Source: Paralithodes platypus
Lineage: Eukaryota; Arthropoda; Malacostraca; Decapoda; Lithodidae
DNA: 64,000 bases
NCBI GenBank assembly: GCA_032716605.1
Contig: CM064519.1
Coordinates: 24,266,191-24,330,190, forward strand
Direction of reading: 5' to 3'
Part shown: one piece after another, positions 31,127 to 43,074 of the stretch
Numbering within the stretch: position 1 is the first letter of the stretch
Layout of the letters: every line of letters starts with the position of its first letter
The notes under the pieces: generated by a model
What the model was told of the DNA's origin: nothing
The model's input: the letters and a program-made list of their open reading frames with translations, nothing else
Database searches by the model: none
Translations under genes and position numbers: made by a program

Positions 31127-33018
31127 AAAACAGATGAGAACTCTTTGAGAAATTTCATTTTAGAATTAGAAAATAAAGTGACAATTAATGAGATACAGGA
31201 TATAGATAGTTTCAATACAAAAATAAAAGAAGCAGCAGATAAAAAAACTCAAAGCGATATACAGACGTAAAATAGATGAATACAGTACAGGTAATACAAA
31301 TTTGAACAGAATAGAAGCACCTTGGATAAAAAATAGTATAAGAGATGGCATAAAAAGAAGAAAGTATTACAGTACAATAGATTAAGAAGGAATGCAAAGA
31401 GTAATGTAGAAGAAGAAAGAAACAACAAATTATATATAGACCAGAAGATAAAAGTGAAGAGAAATATAAGAAGCTATATATAAGCATGAGGAAAATATAA
31501 CTAGAGAAATTACTGAGGGTGGAGATACTAGCAAGAAAATTTGGAAATATATAAACAAATTAAGGAAAGAAGAGACTAATGACAATAGAGAATTATAACT
31601 ATACAATGAACAAGGGGAAGAGTTAACAGACAGAAACTAAAGTGGAATTAGAAAAATATTGGAGTAGTATATACAAAAAGCATGAACACAATATATTAGA
31701 AGTATGGAATGTAGAAATTAAGAATAATTATATAGAGGAAATGGATAGACATAACAGGAGACAGGAAAATAGAAGAGAAGTAGAAATAGCAGTAAACAGG
31801 AATGAAAATTAAGAAAATAATGTACAGGTGTTGTCATTCATTGAGGAAATCAGTGAGCACATGGAGATGGTTTTCCAAATAAATAAACAAATAAAATGCA
31901 TGACAAAATCAAATGTAACTAAGGAACAAATTAGGGAGTCTGAGAAAGTTAAAAAATAATAAAGCTGCAGGTCCTGATTCATTAAAACCTGAAATATATA
32001 AAGCAATGATAAAAAGTAATAAATGCCTTGAAATAATACAAAAATGTTTTAACAATATATTAGAAACTGGAATAATACCTGAAGGATGGAAGAAGTCAAA
32101 GACAGTAATGATACCAAAAGTGAAAAAACCTAAGGCCAATGAATTGAGACCTCTAGCTTTAACTGATGTCTCCTATAAATTGTTCATGACAACTGCAATA
32201 AAAAATAAGATAGAGGAACGTCTCAGAGTAAATGATGAAGTAAAGGAAACACAAAATGGATTTACAAATAAAGGAAGGATTGAAAACAACCTATATATAT
32301 TAAAATACTGTATTGATAGAACATTTGAACGTAAGAAAACACTAATAGTTATCTCAATCGATTTTATGAAAGCCTTTGACTCGATAAAGAGAGATAAATT
32401 AATTAAAGTACTTAAAGATTATAAAGTTCATAAAAATATAATAGACACTATTTGCAATGTATACACCGGTGATAGAACAATAATAAATCGAGGAAATAAA
32501 AACAAAATACAATTAGAGGTCACAAGTGGAATAAGGCAGGGATGCACGAGATCAACCACTCTCTTCAAATTAGCAACATATGAAATTATAAAAACTTGGG
32601 AAGGTGAAGGAGGATATATAGATGAATACTTTAAAATAAAAGCTCTATTTTATCCAGACGACGGATTATTACTGGCACACACCATTGAAGATGCTGAGGC
32701 AGCAATTGACAAATTAAATAATATAGGTAATGAATGCGGATTAAGTATAAATAAAAATAAAAGCAAAATATTGATTTTTAACATGAAAAATAAGCCAGAT
32801 AACATAAGAGAAATTGAAGTTACTAAACAAATAAAATACTTAGGGATTAAAATAGCTGATACTAGAAGATGTTTCAAGTTACAGAAGAATGAGGCGATAG
32901 AGAAGGCTAATATATTTGCTAACACAGTAACACAGTACCCAGTAATATCACAGAGCTGCAACAAAATATTAATAGGTAAGATATATTGGAAGAGTGTGGG
33001 TCTCCCAGTAATTATGTA
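31127..33018 (+). pseudogene. LINE1 reverse transcriptase domain
   Basis: The main frame 32006-33046 reads NILETGIIPEGWKKSKTVMI, ELRPLALTDVSYKLF, TQNGFTNKGRIENNLYIL, ISIDFMKAFDSIKRDK (motif A), TSGIRQGCTRSTTLFKLATY (motif B) and LFYPDDGLLLAHT (motif C), then the thumb KYLGIKIADTRR. Motif C is YPDD instead of the usual YADD. Upstream (31127-32005) the linker is read in short frames with several stops. It is interrupted after LPVIMY by LINE3b. The order of domains and PHD-type ORF1 fit a CR1/L2-like lineage. Confidence 0.88.
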
Positions 33019-33115
33019 TTTTTTTTTTCTTTTTCTATGTGATTGAGGGAGGCAAAAGGCATACCTGCCTATAGCGAATGCCTCCCCCATAGTTGAAAGA
33101 ATGACAGGGCCAAAA

Positions 33116-34003
33116 TCAAGGGACGTTCGAGCCAAAATGCCTGGACACACGGAGTTTGAAGCAATTTAAGTCATAGGAAGAGGGAAAGACTGATTCTGGG
33201 AGAGAGTTCCAGAGCTCAGCTGTTGAGTAGAAGAAAGTTTGAGAGTAACGTTTCACTCTTGGGTTGGAGAGTTGCACAGAGTAGGGGTGGGATTGAGTTG
33301 CAAGACGGGTACCACGTGCCCTACGTAAAGGAGGTGGTATGCACTGGCATAGCTCTGAGGAACACTGATTATTATAGTAGCGATAGAATAGCGAGAGAGA
33401 TGCAACATTGCGGCGGAGAGAGAGAGATTGCAGAGAGTTGGTGAGTGGACGGGAGTTAATGATACGAAAGGCCTTCCTTTCAACTTTGTCTAGGAGAGTG
33501 GTGTGAGAGGAACCTCCCCACACATGTGAACAATACTCAATACAAGGGCGCACTATGCCCCTGTACAGAGCAAGAAGCTGTGCAGGGGAAAAGAACCCCC
33601 TAAGGCGGTTGAGCACACCCAGCTTCTGGGAGTCTGCCTTAGCAAGACTGGTAATATGGTCCTTCCAAATAAGAGCAGAAGAAAAAGAGACACCAAGAAT
33701 ATTGAGAGAAGATGAAGGGTTGATTTTTGTATTGTTGAAGAACAAGGGATAGTCCGCTGGGAGATCCTGACGGGTAGATAGATGGAGAAATTGGGTTTTG
33801 GAAGCATTCAAGTTAACAAGGTTTTCTCTGCCCCAATTGGAAATAGTATTTAGATCAGAATTTAAGAGTTCTATGGCTTCATTACGTTTGTCGTTGAGGG
33901 ATTGCTGGCTGGGGCGTTCTGAAAAACTAATGGAGTAGTGTAAGGTTGAGTCGTCTGCGTATGAATGGATGGGAATTAACCCCTCAGACCCGGCTATGTA
34001 TTC
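33116..34003 (-). pseudogene. LINE3b reverse transcriptase C-terminal segment
   Basis: Minus frame reads PIHSYADDSTLHYSISFSER (motif C), NWGRENLVNLNASKTQFLHL, LNILGVSFSSALIWKDHITS, RLRGFFSPAQLLALYRGIVR, IEYCSHVWGGSSHTTL and ends FKLRVSRHFGSNVP. It is colinear with residues ~710-995 of the intact LINE3 protein. The first residues of the frame (before PIHS) come from the T3 element, so its apparent start is spurious. Upstream pieces (GVPQGFVLSPILFLIFINDL near 34500) lie beyond T3, with stops and indels around 34600-35000. Confidence 0.85.
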
Positions 34004-34456
34004 CATACCGAAACCCGGGGGTTTTGGCCGAAAAACGCCTACGCCTAGGCTACGGTATCTTTGTTATTTTGACTGATTCCGCATTCCTGCGCATCCCCAA
34101 GCGTAGATGTGTTTTGTACCTGTAGAATGGCGTTGAGTAGAGCTCTCCAAGTCAACTGGTTCAGTTGTGATGACGATTTCCGTGGAGATAACTTTGTGGC
34201 GATATTAGCCACTTTACACTACTTTTCATTACTTAACAATAACATACAGGCACACACGAACAAGGACGCCTCTCCTTCTTGTGGTCGGAGATGCGCGGCG
34301 TCGGTCCAACCGGCTGTTGTTTACATGCGTCGGACGGACGCCTCGCACACCAAGCTTACAGGCTTTCAAGCTGCCGGAGCCTCAGAGCCCTTCCGGGTTC
34401 CGCATTTTTTTTTTTTTTATGGATGCCTCAGAGCTCAACCGGGTCTGAGGGGTTAA
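33976..34456 (+). mobile_element. TTAA-flanked element, family T3, copy 1 (473 bp)
   Basis: TTAA (33976-33979), then CCCCTCAGACCCGGCTATG, ending CTCAACCGGGTCTGAGGGG and TTAA (34453-34456): ~18-bp terminal inverted repeats. It lies in the LINE3b RT between IFINDLLN and PIHSYADD. The interior (CCAAGTCAACTGGTTCAGTT and GATGACGATTTCCGTGGAG) recurs inverted at 47081-47558. There is no transposase. Confidence 0.85.
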
Positions 34457-35055
34457 GGTACAGTTAAGGAGATCATTTATAAAAATTAGAAAGAGAATAG
34501 GAGATAGGACAAAGCCCTGAGGAACACCAGAGTTTATAGGGTGAGGAAGTGAACAATGGCCGTCCACAACCGCAGCTATGGAACGGCCGGAAAGGAAATT
34601 AGAGACAAAGGCACAGATGGAGGGATAGAAACCGAAGGAGGGTAGTTTAGAAATTAAAGATTTATGTCAGACTCTATCGAAGGCTTTCGATATGTCTAGT
34701 GCAATAGAAAAAGTCTCACCGAAGTCCCGAAAGGAGGATGACCAAGAGTTAGTAAGATATGAAAGAAGATCACCAGTAGAGCGACCCTTAAGGAGCAGAT
34801 TATGAGAAGAGAAATGCTTAAGAAATTTGGAAGCGAGAATAGTTTCAAAAACTTTAGAAAGACAAGAGATGAGAGCAATTGGACGATAGTTAGAGGGTTG
34901 AGAGCGGTCACCCTTCTTTGGGACAGGTTGAATGTGAGCAAACTTCCAGCATGAAGGGAAGACGTTAAGAGGATAGACAGAGACGAAAGAGTTTGCCTAG
35001 GCAGGGAGTCAGCACGGAAGCACAGTTTTTGAGAACAACAGGAGGAACAAATGTA

Positions 35056-35971
35056 ATAGAATTTACTAAAACAGATATAAATAAATTACAGCCGATAGAA
35101 AATAAGGTACAGTATACAGACATATTTTAGGAGCTCCTAGATATGCTCAAAAAGCAACACTGAGAGGGGAGATAGGTGCCTCTTCTATGGAGGCGAGGAT
35201 AATGGAAGGAAACGTAAAATATCTAAAATATCTATTGGGAGAGGATAGCAACGGACTGTTAGAAAGAATAACACAGGAGAAATTAACAAATGAGAAAGAT
35301 ACTTGGGGTCAAGCTATCAAGAAATATATTAAAGACTTAAACCTTGAAAATACTAATGTGACAAATGTAAGTTTAGAGGATATTAAAAAGAAAGTAAAAA
35401 TATAGGATACAAATCAGTGGAGGAGAGAAGTAGATGAAAAGAGTAGTTTAGAAATATATAAAGCTTTCAAGACTGAAATTAGGGGAGAAGAGATGATGTA
35501 TGATAACACACAATCATCAATAATATTTTATAGGTGTAGGACTAATAATCTAAATTTAAAAGATAGAAATAGGTTTATAGAGGGAGAATTAACTAGATGT
35601 GATCTGTGCAACAACGATAGAGAAGATCTGAAGCACTTTTTGCTGTGGTGTCCAGCCTATCAAGAAGAAAGAAGATGTGAACCAGGACTACAACAACCAT
35701 ATGAAGAAGAAGAAAATAAAGTAATTGGGAATCTACTTTTCAAAGAGAAAAATATAGACAGAGTAAAAGAAAATATATATAAGATGTGGAGAAAAAGAGA
35801 CAAAAAGAGGAAAGAGATTAACTAAGAAGACGGACGAATAAAGAAAAAATAAAGAAAAAGGGCACGACACAGACACAATAAGTACAGTACTGTGTAACAG
35901 AAAATATAACTGCCTAGGGAAGTGCCGATGGAAAGGCATTAATACTTCCCGACTTTCAACTGAACTGAACT
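35056..35971 (+). pseudogene. LINE1 C-terminal domain and 3' end
   Basis: Reads KTDINKLQPIENKVYRHIL, GAPRYAQKATLRGEIGASS, MEARIMEGNVKYLKYLL, then after a stop at 35403 the frame RREVDEKSSLEIYKAFKTEI, NNLNLKDRNRFIEGEL and CDLCNNDREDLKHFLLWCPA, a C-x2-C-H-C cluster like the terminal zinc-binding region of LINE proteins. It stops at 35825. The 3' end is AACTGAACTGAACTGACC, a short ACTGA repeat tail, followed directly by LINE2 sequence at 35972. Confidence 0.8.
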
Positions 35972-36407
35972 GACCTACTTCTACAACGACAAGCCAATTA
36001 TAGCCGAAGACCACGTTAAAGATCTGGGAGTCCAAATGAGTAGCGACGTAACCTTCACACACCATGTCACCAAAACAGTCGAAACAGCCAGAATAATGAG
36101 TGGGTGGATACTAAGAACCTTCACCACACGGGAAGGGGAAGAGCTTTGTATGAAGAGTTGAAGACCCTGTGGAAGTCCTTGTGCTCCCAAGACTGGAGTA
36201 CTGCTGCCAGCTATGGTCTCCACACAAAATACAGCATTAGGCCTATACAGGAAATAGCTGCCCTAGAAGCCCCTCAAAGATCATTCACCAACAAAATCCA
36301 GGGAGTAGTAGGAGTACAGCACCTCAACTAGCCTATTGGGAAAGACTAACCCAGCTAAAACTGTAGCCTACTCTCTGCAGAGGAGGAGGGAGCGCTATAT
36401 AGTCATA
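35972..36407 (+). pseudogene. LINE2 reverse transcriptase, second segment
   Basis: YFYNDKPIIAEDHVKDLGVQ, then MSSDVTFTHHVTKTVETARI and SGWILRTFTTREGEELCMKS is the post-catalytic RT/thumb region, with PRLEYCCQLWSPH-type sequence readable after a frameshift near 36160. The segment ends RRRERYIVI at 36407, cut by the DIRS element. Confidence 0.8.
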
Positions 36408-36706
36408 TTTATTAGTGGCCCCTCCATCATTGACGATTATGCCTATTACATAAGGCTACCTCTTCAAACGCTCATACGCGTAGTTTGAATCTACCGCCGC
36501 AGAGCTCAGAGGAACCTTCATCATAAGCACACGCAAAATCACTCATGGTTCGTCTTTATGATTGGGTTCTCACTACGAAAAAACTTCGTAACAAATAAAA
36601 AATAAAAATAAAATAAGAATAACTATTCATAAGCTTTCCATATTCTGTGGATGTACTTCTGTGGATTCTTGGACAAGACACTGACAAGCGCATCATTCCT
36701 CCTTCC
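36408..36706 (+). repeat. DIRS left inverted terminal repeat
   Basis: Starts TTTATTAGTGGCCCCTCCAT and runs to GCATCATTCCTCCTTCC. It is the reverse complement of 45600-45898 with few differences, for example GGAGGGGCC here versus GTAATC-CGGGGCC at the right end. Confidence 0.92.
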
Positions 36707-38426
36707 TTGCTCTGCGTTCACCCCACCCGGACGTGTCCCCCACAGTGCTCCGCTTTGATTCCGCATTCTTGCGTCCCTAGTGAGTTTTTTCTCATTTGTT
36801 TACTCTGGGATGTCTTGAGTAAGGTTAGGATTAGCGTAGCAGGGGTGTCATGGGTGGTTTTCTCACAGAACAAGTGTATTTTGGGTTGTTTTGTTGGGGC
36901 GTCTATTTCGGACGGACCCTCGTGGCCGGGTTGAGGACGCTCTGAAACGTTTTTCGTGTTTAGCCATCTTTAGTCCTAGCTTGTTAGGCGGCTTTAACTA
37001 CGCGATGTCGGGCTTCTAGCTATCTTTCAGATGGAGTAGCCTTGTTTGTTTTTTACTGACGTTCCTGGTGTTTTTTCTTCACGTAGTGGAGTTCTTTCTG
37101 GGTCCCGAGTCAGTGTTACCCTTACCGTATTTTTTCTACGATGTTGATGTGGCTGCTGTTCCAGTTTTGGTGGGATGAAGTGCTTTTCGATTGTGTTTCA
37201 ACGTCATTAAGTGTTTTTCCGTTTTCACTAGGCCTAGCCAGCCACTCGTAGTTTTTCACATATCAAGTGTTTTCATTGTTTATTATTATAAAAATGTACT
37301 CATGTGTCATATGTGTGTCCTGGATTAGTTGTGATTGGCTGATCCAGGAGCTTCGGACTGCATCTGATTATGTTTATCAGACTGCGTTCTGTTTGTTGTG
37401 GGTTGCCTTTCCGGCGTTTTTTCTCGATTGCTCCGAGAAAGCCGTTTGGTTTACCGAGTTTTAGTCAGGTTGGCTAAAATAGGTTAGTTACCCCGGCGAG
37501 TTTGGTAGCTTGAGGGCTCATCAGAAACTGCGTTTTCTGTGGTCGAGCCTGTGCTCAGGCTTCCTGTGTTATTCCCGGCGAGGTGGGCTCCACACATTTA
37601 TCTAGGTGATCATGCTAACACCTGTTGGATATGATTTTCTCGGCTTTTCAAAGCCATTGAAACAAAACTGTTTGTTTGTCTGGTCTTTCCCTCCCGGCGA
37701 CCTTTTTACAAAGAGGTCTGGGGCAGGTACAATTGGTTTGACATGTAATATGACCCCAGGCAGTGGTACCTTCGGGTGGTTGTATTAACGGATTTGCAAT
37801 TCGCTATGGTTTGCCAAACAATTGATTGATACTCTCAGGTATCACGGCCTTCAAGACAATGCTGTTTGTTTGTTTGGTCTTTTCCTCCCGGCGACCTTTT
37901 TTGCAAAGAGATCTGGGGTAGGTACAATTGGTTTGACATTTTATATGAAACCCGGCGGTGGTACCTTCGGGTGGTTATATTACCGGATTTGCAATTCGCT
38001 ATGGTTTGCCAAACAATTGGTTGATACAATAGGGTATCACGACCTTCAAGACGGCGATCTATGAGGGCTTCTGGTAGAAGTCGGATTAGAGATTAAGATA
38101 GGCTTAGACTTTTTATGGGATAAGAAGATGCCTGAATCTTACTAGTGTTTCAAGTGTAAAGGGATACTTGAAGGACTTCATCTTTATTAAAGATATGCTT
38201 CATCTTTATGAAGACTCAGAAGATAGGCTTAAATCTTTTGGACAGGTAAAGATATGCTGAAATCTTTAACTTGAAACTGCTGGGCAGCGAAAAGTAGTGG
38301 TTGAGGACTACGGTTCGTTGACCAGCAGTTTTATGACACATGTTTTATAACATTTTGGGGTAACCTTATGAGCATTAATTCCTGGGAATTTTCTATTTCC
38401 AGGGCGGAGTACCGGCGTGGCGCCAG
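36707..38426 (+). other. DIRS 5' leader with a ~194-bp tandem duplication
   Basis: No convincing protein frame. A block from GTTTGTTTGTCTGGTCTTTC (37669) through GGTACCTTCGGGTGGTTGTA to CACGGCCTTCAAGACAATG recurs from 37863 to about 38050. Further on, short GATAGGCTTA/AAGATATGCT repeats occupy 38090-38260. The duplicated blocks may hold promoter or RNA-packaging elements; this is inferred from position only. Confidence 0.7.
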
Positions 38427-41153
38427 GTGACCAGGTACATCCCGGGGGTGGGTAGATTTCCGCCAGTCTCGGTCATGTCGGCCATAGAACCTCTCATTGC
38501 TTTGTGTTCAACGCCGTTATGCTCCGGTATCCCTATTTTTGCGCACAACCTGTGCATTAAATGTGTTAAATGCCTCGATCGGTCACGGGGGATATGGGTG
38601 ACAAAGCATTGCACTATTTGTACCCTCTTAAGTGTTAAACTATTGATTCACAAAGACAATACTGCGGCGGTGGCCTTGCAGGAAGTAAAACAACTGCTCG
38701 CTACTTATTCAACAAATGTAGCTCATAAAGCATTGCAATGTGACAACCTTGAGCTTTGGGAACTGTTAATTATTAAACATGCCCCCCCTAAAAGTAAGAT
38801 CCGTACATGTAAGGCCTCCGAGACTGGGCGGGGACAGACTCCCACACCCTCCCCTGGCAGATCTAAGAGGCCTCGCTCTCCGTCACCTTCGGCATCGGCG
38901 ACGAGGTCCAAGTCAAGGTCACCCCTGCGGGAGCAGGTGAAAGCTTCGGGCCACTCTTCTTCACCTCCACGGAAGAGGACAAAGGAAGAGAGTAGGGGGT
39001 CCTAAAGACATTATTAAAACTAAACATGAGTCTAGTAGAAGTCATAAATCATCCAAAAGGGATCCTCCGGTGCGAACGGACTCACGGCTGTCGCCGGAGC
39101 CTGGTACCCCGCTCTCTGCATCTACCCCCTCCAAGTCTAACGTCCAATCTGATAGGTCGGGGGTGGAATCAGAGAATGTGGTGGAGGATGCCCCGGCGGA
39201 CATTTCATCACCTGATATTCATACTTTCTCTACCAGGTCATGTGTGTCAGCCTCAAATTTAGAAGTATCTTATGGAAACTATAAACCGCTAGGGTGCTCG
39301 GGTGAGGGCTCCCAATTGGGGAGTATTCCAGGCTCGCAAGCGAGTAACAGCCACAGCCAAGGCGTATGGCGATACTCTCAGCCCTGGCAGGACGGCACAC
39401 ATCCTTTGGTAACGCAAGTAGTGGCTGACGTCCACCGGGATGCCGATGTCCCATCTTCTATCCCAGATCTAACATGGCGGCATGTGGAGGTCCCGGCTTC
39501 GGCGGGATCTTCCCATGAGAGGCCAGACTTAAGGGATGAAGAACAGCGTTCTCTGGTCTCAGAGATGGAAGTTGGAGAGTCACGTCACCACCTAGACGAC
39601 TCTCAGGTTTCTGTCGAATCTCCACGGAGTTCGTTATCTGCTAGGTATGTAACTACAGAAGAGATTGATGGGTTACTATTAAATGCACTTAATAAGTTCT
39701 TTGGCCCTACGCCGGAAACTCCTACAGTTGGTATGGAAGCTCCCGCGACGTCAACGAATGTGCGACCTCTGGCTACATCCATTGCTTTAGCTAAAATACC
39801 TAACCCTCCTCTTGTTTCAGATTCAATTCCCACTGTGCCAGGCACAGCAGCTCTCACTACTTCCAATGTGCGGGTCATATCAGACATAACTCCCCCCCCT
39901 TTAGACAAGGCACCAGTCAGAAAAGGAGCTATGCCTCTTTTATATGGGCCTGATGAGTCATGGGTAGCAATGTTACCAACTAAGCCAGAGGCAGCACAAG
40001 CTACCATTTCGGGGGAGCTCCCTGTACCACATGAGTGGGTAATCCAAGGCAATAAGTCTAGAAAACTCAGAGCATTGGATAGTCAAGGCGATGTTTTAGA
40101 TGTTCATATTAAGGCCATTCCCAGTTATTATAACATGACTTTTTTGTGTATGCATCAACTCCAGCCCTACCCCCTGCCTCAGCTTCAAAGCTTTTTTCTG
40201 ACTGGACTAAGAATGATGGCTTTAACGACGTCAAGGCACTTTCTGCTTTGACGCCGGAATTGGATATGTTTCCGATCACAGACTCAGCCTCTAATCCAGT
40301 CTTGCAGGTGGGGCAGTTGGGTACGGGACCTTGGGTGGACTGGGAAACAGAGGCTCAACATTTTGCCACTACTTTCACTACAAAGTCTTCTCACCAAATC
40401 CCTCAAGAGCACCATTCTTGGTTCTCTCTTCCGGTTTTTAGTGCCGGAGGAGTCCCCTCTGTTTTGTTTGATTTCTTGGCTGCCCCTAAAATCAATTTGT
40501 GCGAATTAAAAGATCCATTTAGCACGCCTTCCCCAACTCACCTAGACCGCGAGTTTAGGTTAAGAGGTAAAGCGTTTAGACTGTTTTCACAATATATTGT
40601 TACTCAGCAAGTAACGAAGTCTCTGTTACGCTCTTCTCAGGCAATCGAAACTGCGAAAGTCAGGAAGGCCATTGAACTTTCCCGGCGCTTGCTTCTCCAA
40701 ACTTCCATTCAGTCTTTAGGAGATATTCGGACGGCCTTATTAGAGGCGGTTCGAGCAAGGCCGGATCTGAGGATGTTCTTAGTAAAGAAACTTCCTGACT
40801 GTTTTGCAAGCCAAGTAATTCTGTCTCCAGTTCTAACCCCTTCTTTGATTTCTCCAGCAGTTTGGAAGACTGTTTTCAATATGGCACAAGCATTCAAACA
40901 AAGTTCATCTCAACCTAAGAAGCCTACCTTTACTTTCCCTAAACCCAAACCAGTTTCGAAAGCTCAAGCTAGTGGGTCGAAGCCTTTTCATCAGCCTAAG
41001 TCCTCTTCCACCCAGGGTCAGGCTCACGTCAGGTATAAACAGGGTAAATTCTCAGGTAAAGGCCACAGGTTTCACCAACGACCAGGTCAGGGCCAGCCTC
41101 CAGCCAAACCCAGCCAGTCGTCCAAGAGTACACCACCACCAGCAAAAAACTAA
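38427..41153 (+). pseudogene. DIRS Gag-like protein (three frames)
   Basis: Frame 1 (38427-39005) has a cysteine-rich start (CIKCVKCLDRSRG, HCTIC) and an arginine-serine-rich end (RSKRPRSPSPSASATRSKSR). Frame 2 (to about 40140) is serine/proline-rich and becomes conserved near GPDESWVAMLPTKPEA. Frame 3 (to 41153) holds REFRLRGKAFRLFSQYIVTQ and SRRLLLQTSIQSL, ending in a basic, Gln/Gly-rich tail (KQGKFSGKGHRFHQ). The shifts fall at AGGGGGT near 39000 and ACTTTTTTG near 40142, so each could be a 1-base homopolymer indel, either real or from assembly. Gag would coat the RNA in particles. Confidence 0.85.
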
Positions 41154-41185
41154 GGTCTCTCTCACTCCCGGGGCCAGTCAAAGGC

Positions 41186-43074
41186 GTGTTGGAACAGAGA
41201 GTAGTCCAGCCGGCGAACCCCAGTCTGCTAACTGGGTCATTCCGGGCGTGTCATCAGGCATGGCCATTAAGATCATGGGCGAGGACTGTGGTGCGCAAAG
41301 GCATCACTTGGCAGTGGCTCCGGCGACCTCGCTTACGTCAGCCGACAGAGGCCACTCCTGTTTCTTTAGAGGTGGAGTTACTAGTTCAGGAGATGATTAC
41401 CAAGAGTGTCATTATCCCAGTCCCCCCGACTTACCCGGTGTTTACATCCAAACTCTTTCTAGTACCAAAAAGGGACAGTATTCAGATGAGGCCGGTCGTA
41501 GACCTGTCTTATCTGAATCTCCACATTCACAACGTGTCCTTCAGGATGCTGACAGTGAATCAAATCAGGCTAACACTTCCGCCGGGAGGGTGGATGTGTT
41601 CTTTAGACCTGACAGACGTGTATTGGCACGTCCCGGTCAACAAGAGATTTCAAAAATTTCTGGCTTTAAGAATAATGCATCAGACTTATGTCTTTCAAAG
41701 GATGCCGTTTGAATTAAACCTAGCACCACGCATTTTCACAAAATTAGTCCGGCAAGCCCTGATGCCCATTTTAGAACAAGGGATCAGGATATTGTGGTAT
41801 CTAGACGACTGGCTGGTGGTGGCAGAGACAGAAGAGTTATGCAACACTCATGTCAACATTACGTTAAACCATGTCAAATCTCTAGGATTCAAGGTCAACT
41901 TGGTAAAGTCAAACCTTGTTCCCTCACGAGTAATTCAGTGGATAGGGCTGGTCTGGGACACAGCGTCTCTCACTCTGAGTCAGAGTGTGGACAATCGAAA
42001 CAGGTTTCGCAAAAAAATGTTTATGTTTCTCCACAGTCGGACTACGACACGGAGACTCTGGGAATCTCTAGTCGGTTCTCTCAACTGGGTTCAACTAACT
42101 GTGAAGTTGGGCCGGTTGAAAGTCAAACGTTTAATCTTGGAGGGCAACAAATATTTCCCACTCTTACCGGCGGGAAAATTATGGCCTATCCCAGCATTAA
42201 TACACAGCTTACTAGCGGTCTGGGCGAAGAGGGAAATGTTGCACTCAGTCATGTCATGGACCTCTCCTCCGCCGACGGTATGGGTGGACACGGATGCGTC
42301 AGGGACGATAGGTTGGGGCTTTCAGTCAAACCTCGGGCATCAGGGTCAAGGGCTTTGGTCCCCTTCAGAAACCTCTCACATAAATGTCAAAGAGTTACTA
42401 GTCCCCTTGTATTTCCTTCAGGTTCACGGCTCTACTTTACGGGAAAAGTCGGCCTTCAGGATGGACAATCTCAATGCAGTTCACTGCATTCAGAAACAAG
42501 GGTCAACGAGGTCTCGGAAGTTGCTAGGCGTGTCAGAAAAGATTTTTATGCTAGCCAACAAGCTGAACATTCATCTTCATGCATCATATCTCCCAGGCGT
42601 AGCAAACGTCTGGGCAGATGCGCTGTCTCGGAGACAGAGCACAACAGTAGCGTGGGCACTCAAGCAAAACATTTTCGATCAAATGATTGCAGAGCCTTAC
42701 CGTCCACAAGTGGATCTGTTTGCGTCAGAGGAGAATCACAAACTCCCTCGGTACCTCACACGCCGGACATTAACGCCGGCGGGGGGGGCCCCGACGCATT
42801 GGTGATGGATTGGAACAGGTGGAGTTCCATTTATCTGTTTCCGCCACCAGACGCTTCTCTAATGTGCCACGTAGTCAACAAACTACAGGATTATCGAGGC
42901 GTAGTCTCGTTAATCGCGCCCCTGTGGCCGGCGCAGTTGTGGTACCAGCAATTGAGAATGTGGTGCCCGAACCCGGTGTCGCTCCCGGTCGGATATTTCC
43001 ACTTAGACACGATTGGCAACCTAAAGACCTCGCTGACTTTTGCATTGTGGACATTCAGGAGGCCAAGTGGCTAA
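41186..43074 (+). pseudogene. DIRS reverse transcriptase-RNase H
   Basis: 539 codons to 42805, then a shifted frame to 43074. RT: MRPVVDLSYLNLHI, GWMCSLDLTDVYWHVPV (motif A), QRMPFELNLAPRIFTK (motif B), ILWYLDDWLVV (motif C, YLDDW at residues 205-209). RNase H: TVWVDTDASGTIGWGF, HINVKELLVPLYFLQV, FRMDNLNAVHCIQKQ, LPGVANVWADALSRR, with the D-E-D-D carboxylates visible. After the G-run at 42780-42787 the C-terminal tail continues in another frame (DWNRWSSIYLFPPPDASLM, LIAPLWPAQLWYQQL) and overlaps the recombinase gene by ~260 bp, as is common in DIRS elements. The true start may lie upstream of 41186 within the Gag end. Confidence 0.93.

Larger units (their letters stand above)
33014..35055 (-). 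mobile_element. LINE3b, 5'-truncated copy in reverse, inside LINE1
   Basis: The T-run at 33019-33029 is its poly(A) tail. The minus-strand RT begins near 35050 with VVLKNCASVLTPC, the same point as VLKNCSLVLAPVL in the intact LINE3 (49077-52073). ATGTA at 33014-33018 and 35051-35055 may be a short target duplication. A TTAA element splits it just before the YADD box. Confidence 0.85.

Noticed and set aside
40972..41712. 246-codon frame across the Gag end and RT start
   Set aside because: Out of frame with both real proteins and without motifs.
41794..42780. Plus-strand frame of over 300 codons overlapping the DIRS RT
   Set aside because: A shadow frame of RT-RNase H. Only its tail after 42787 is the true continuation of RNase H after the G-run frameshift.
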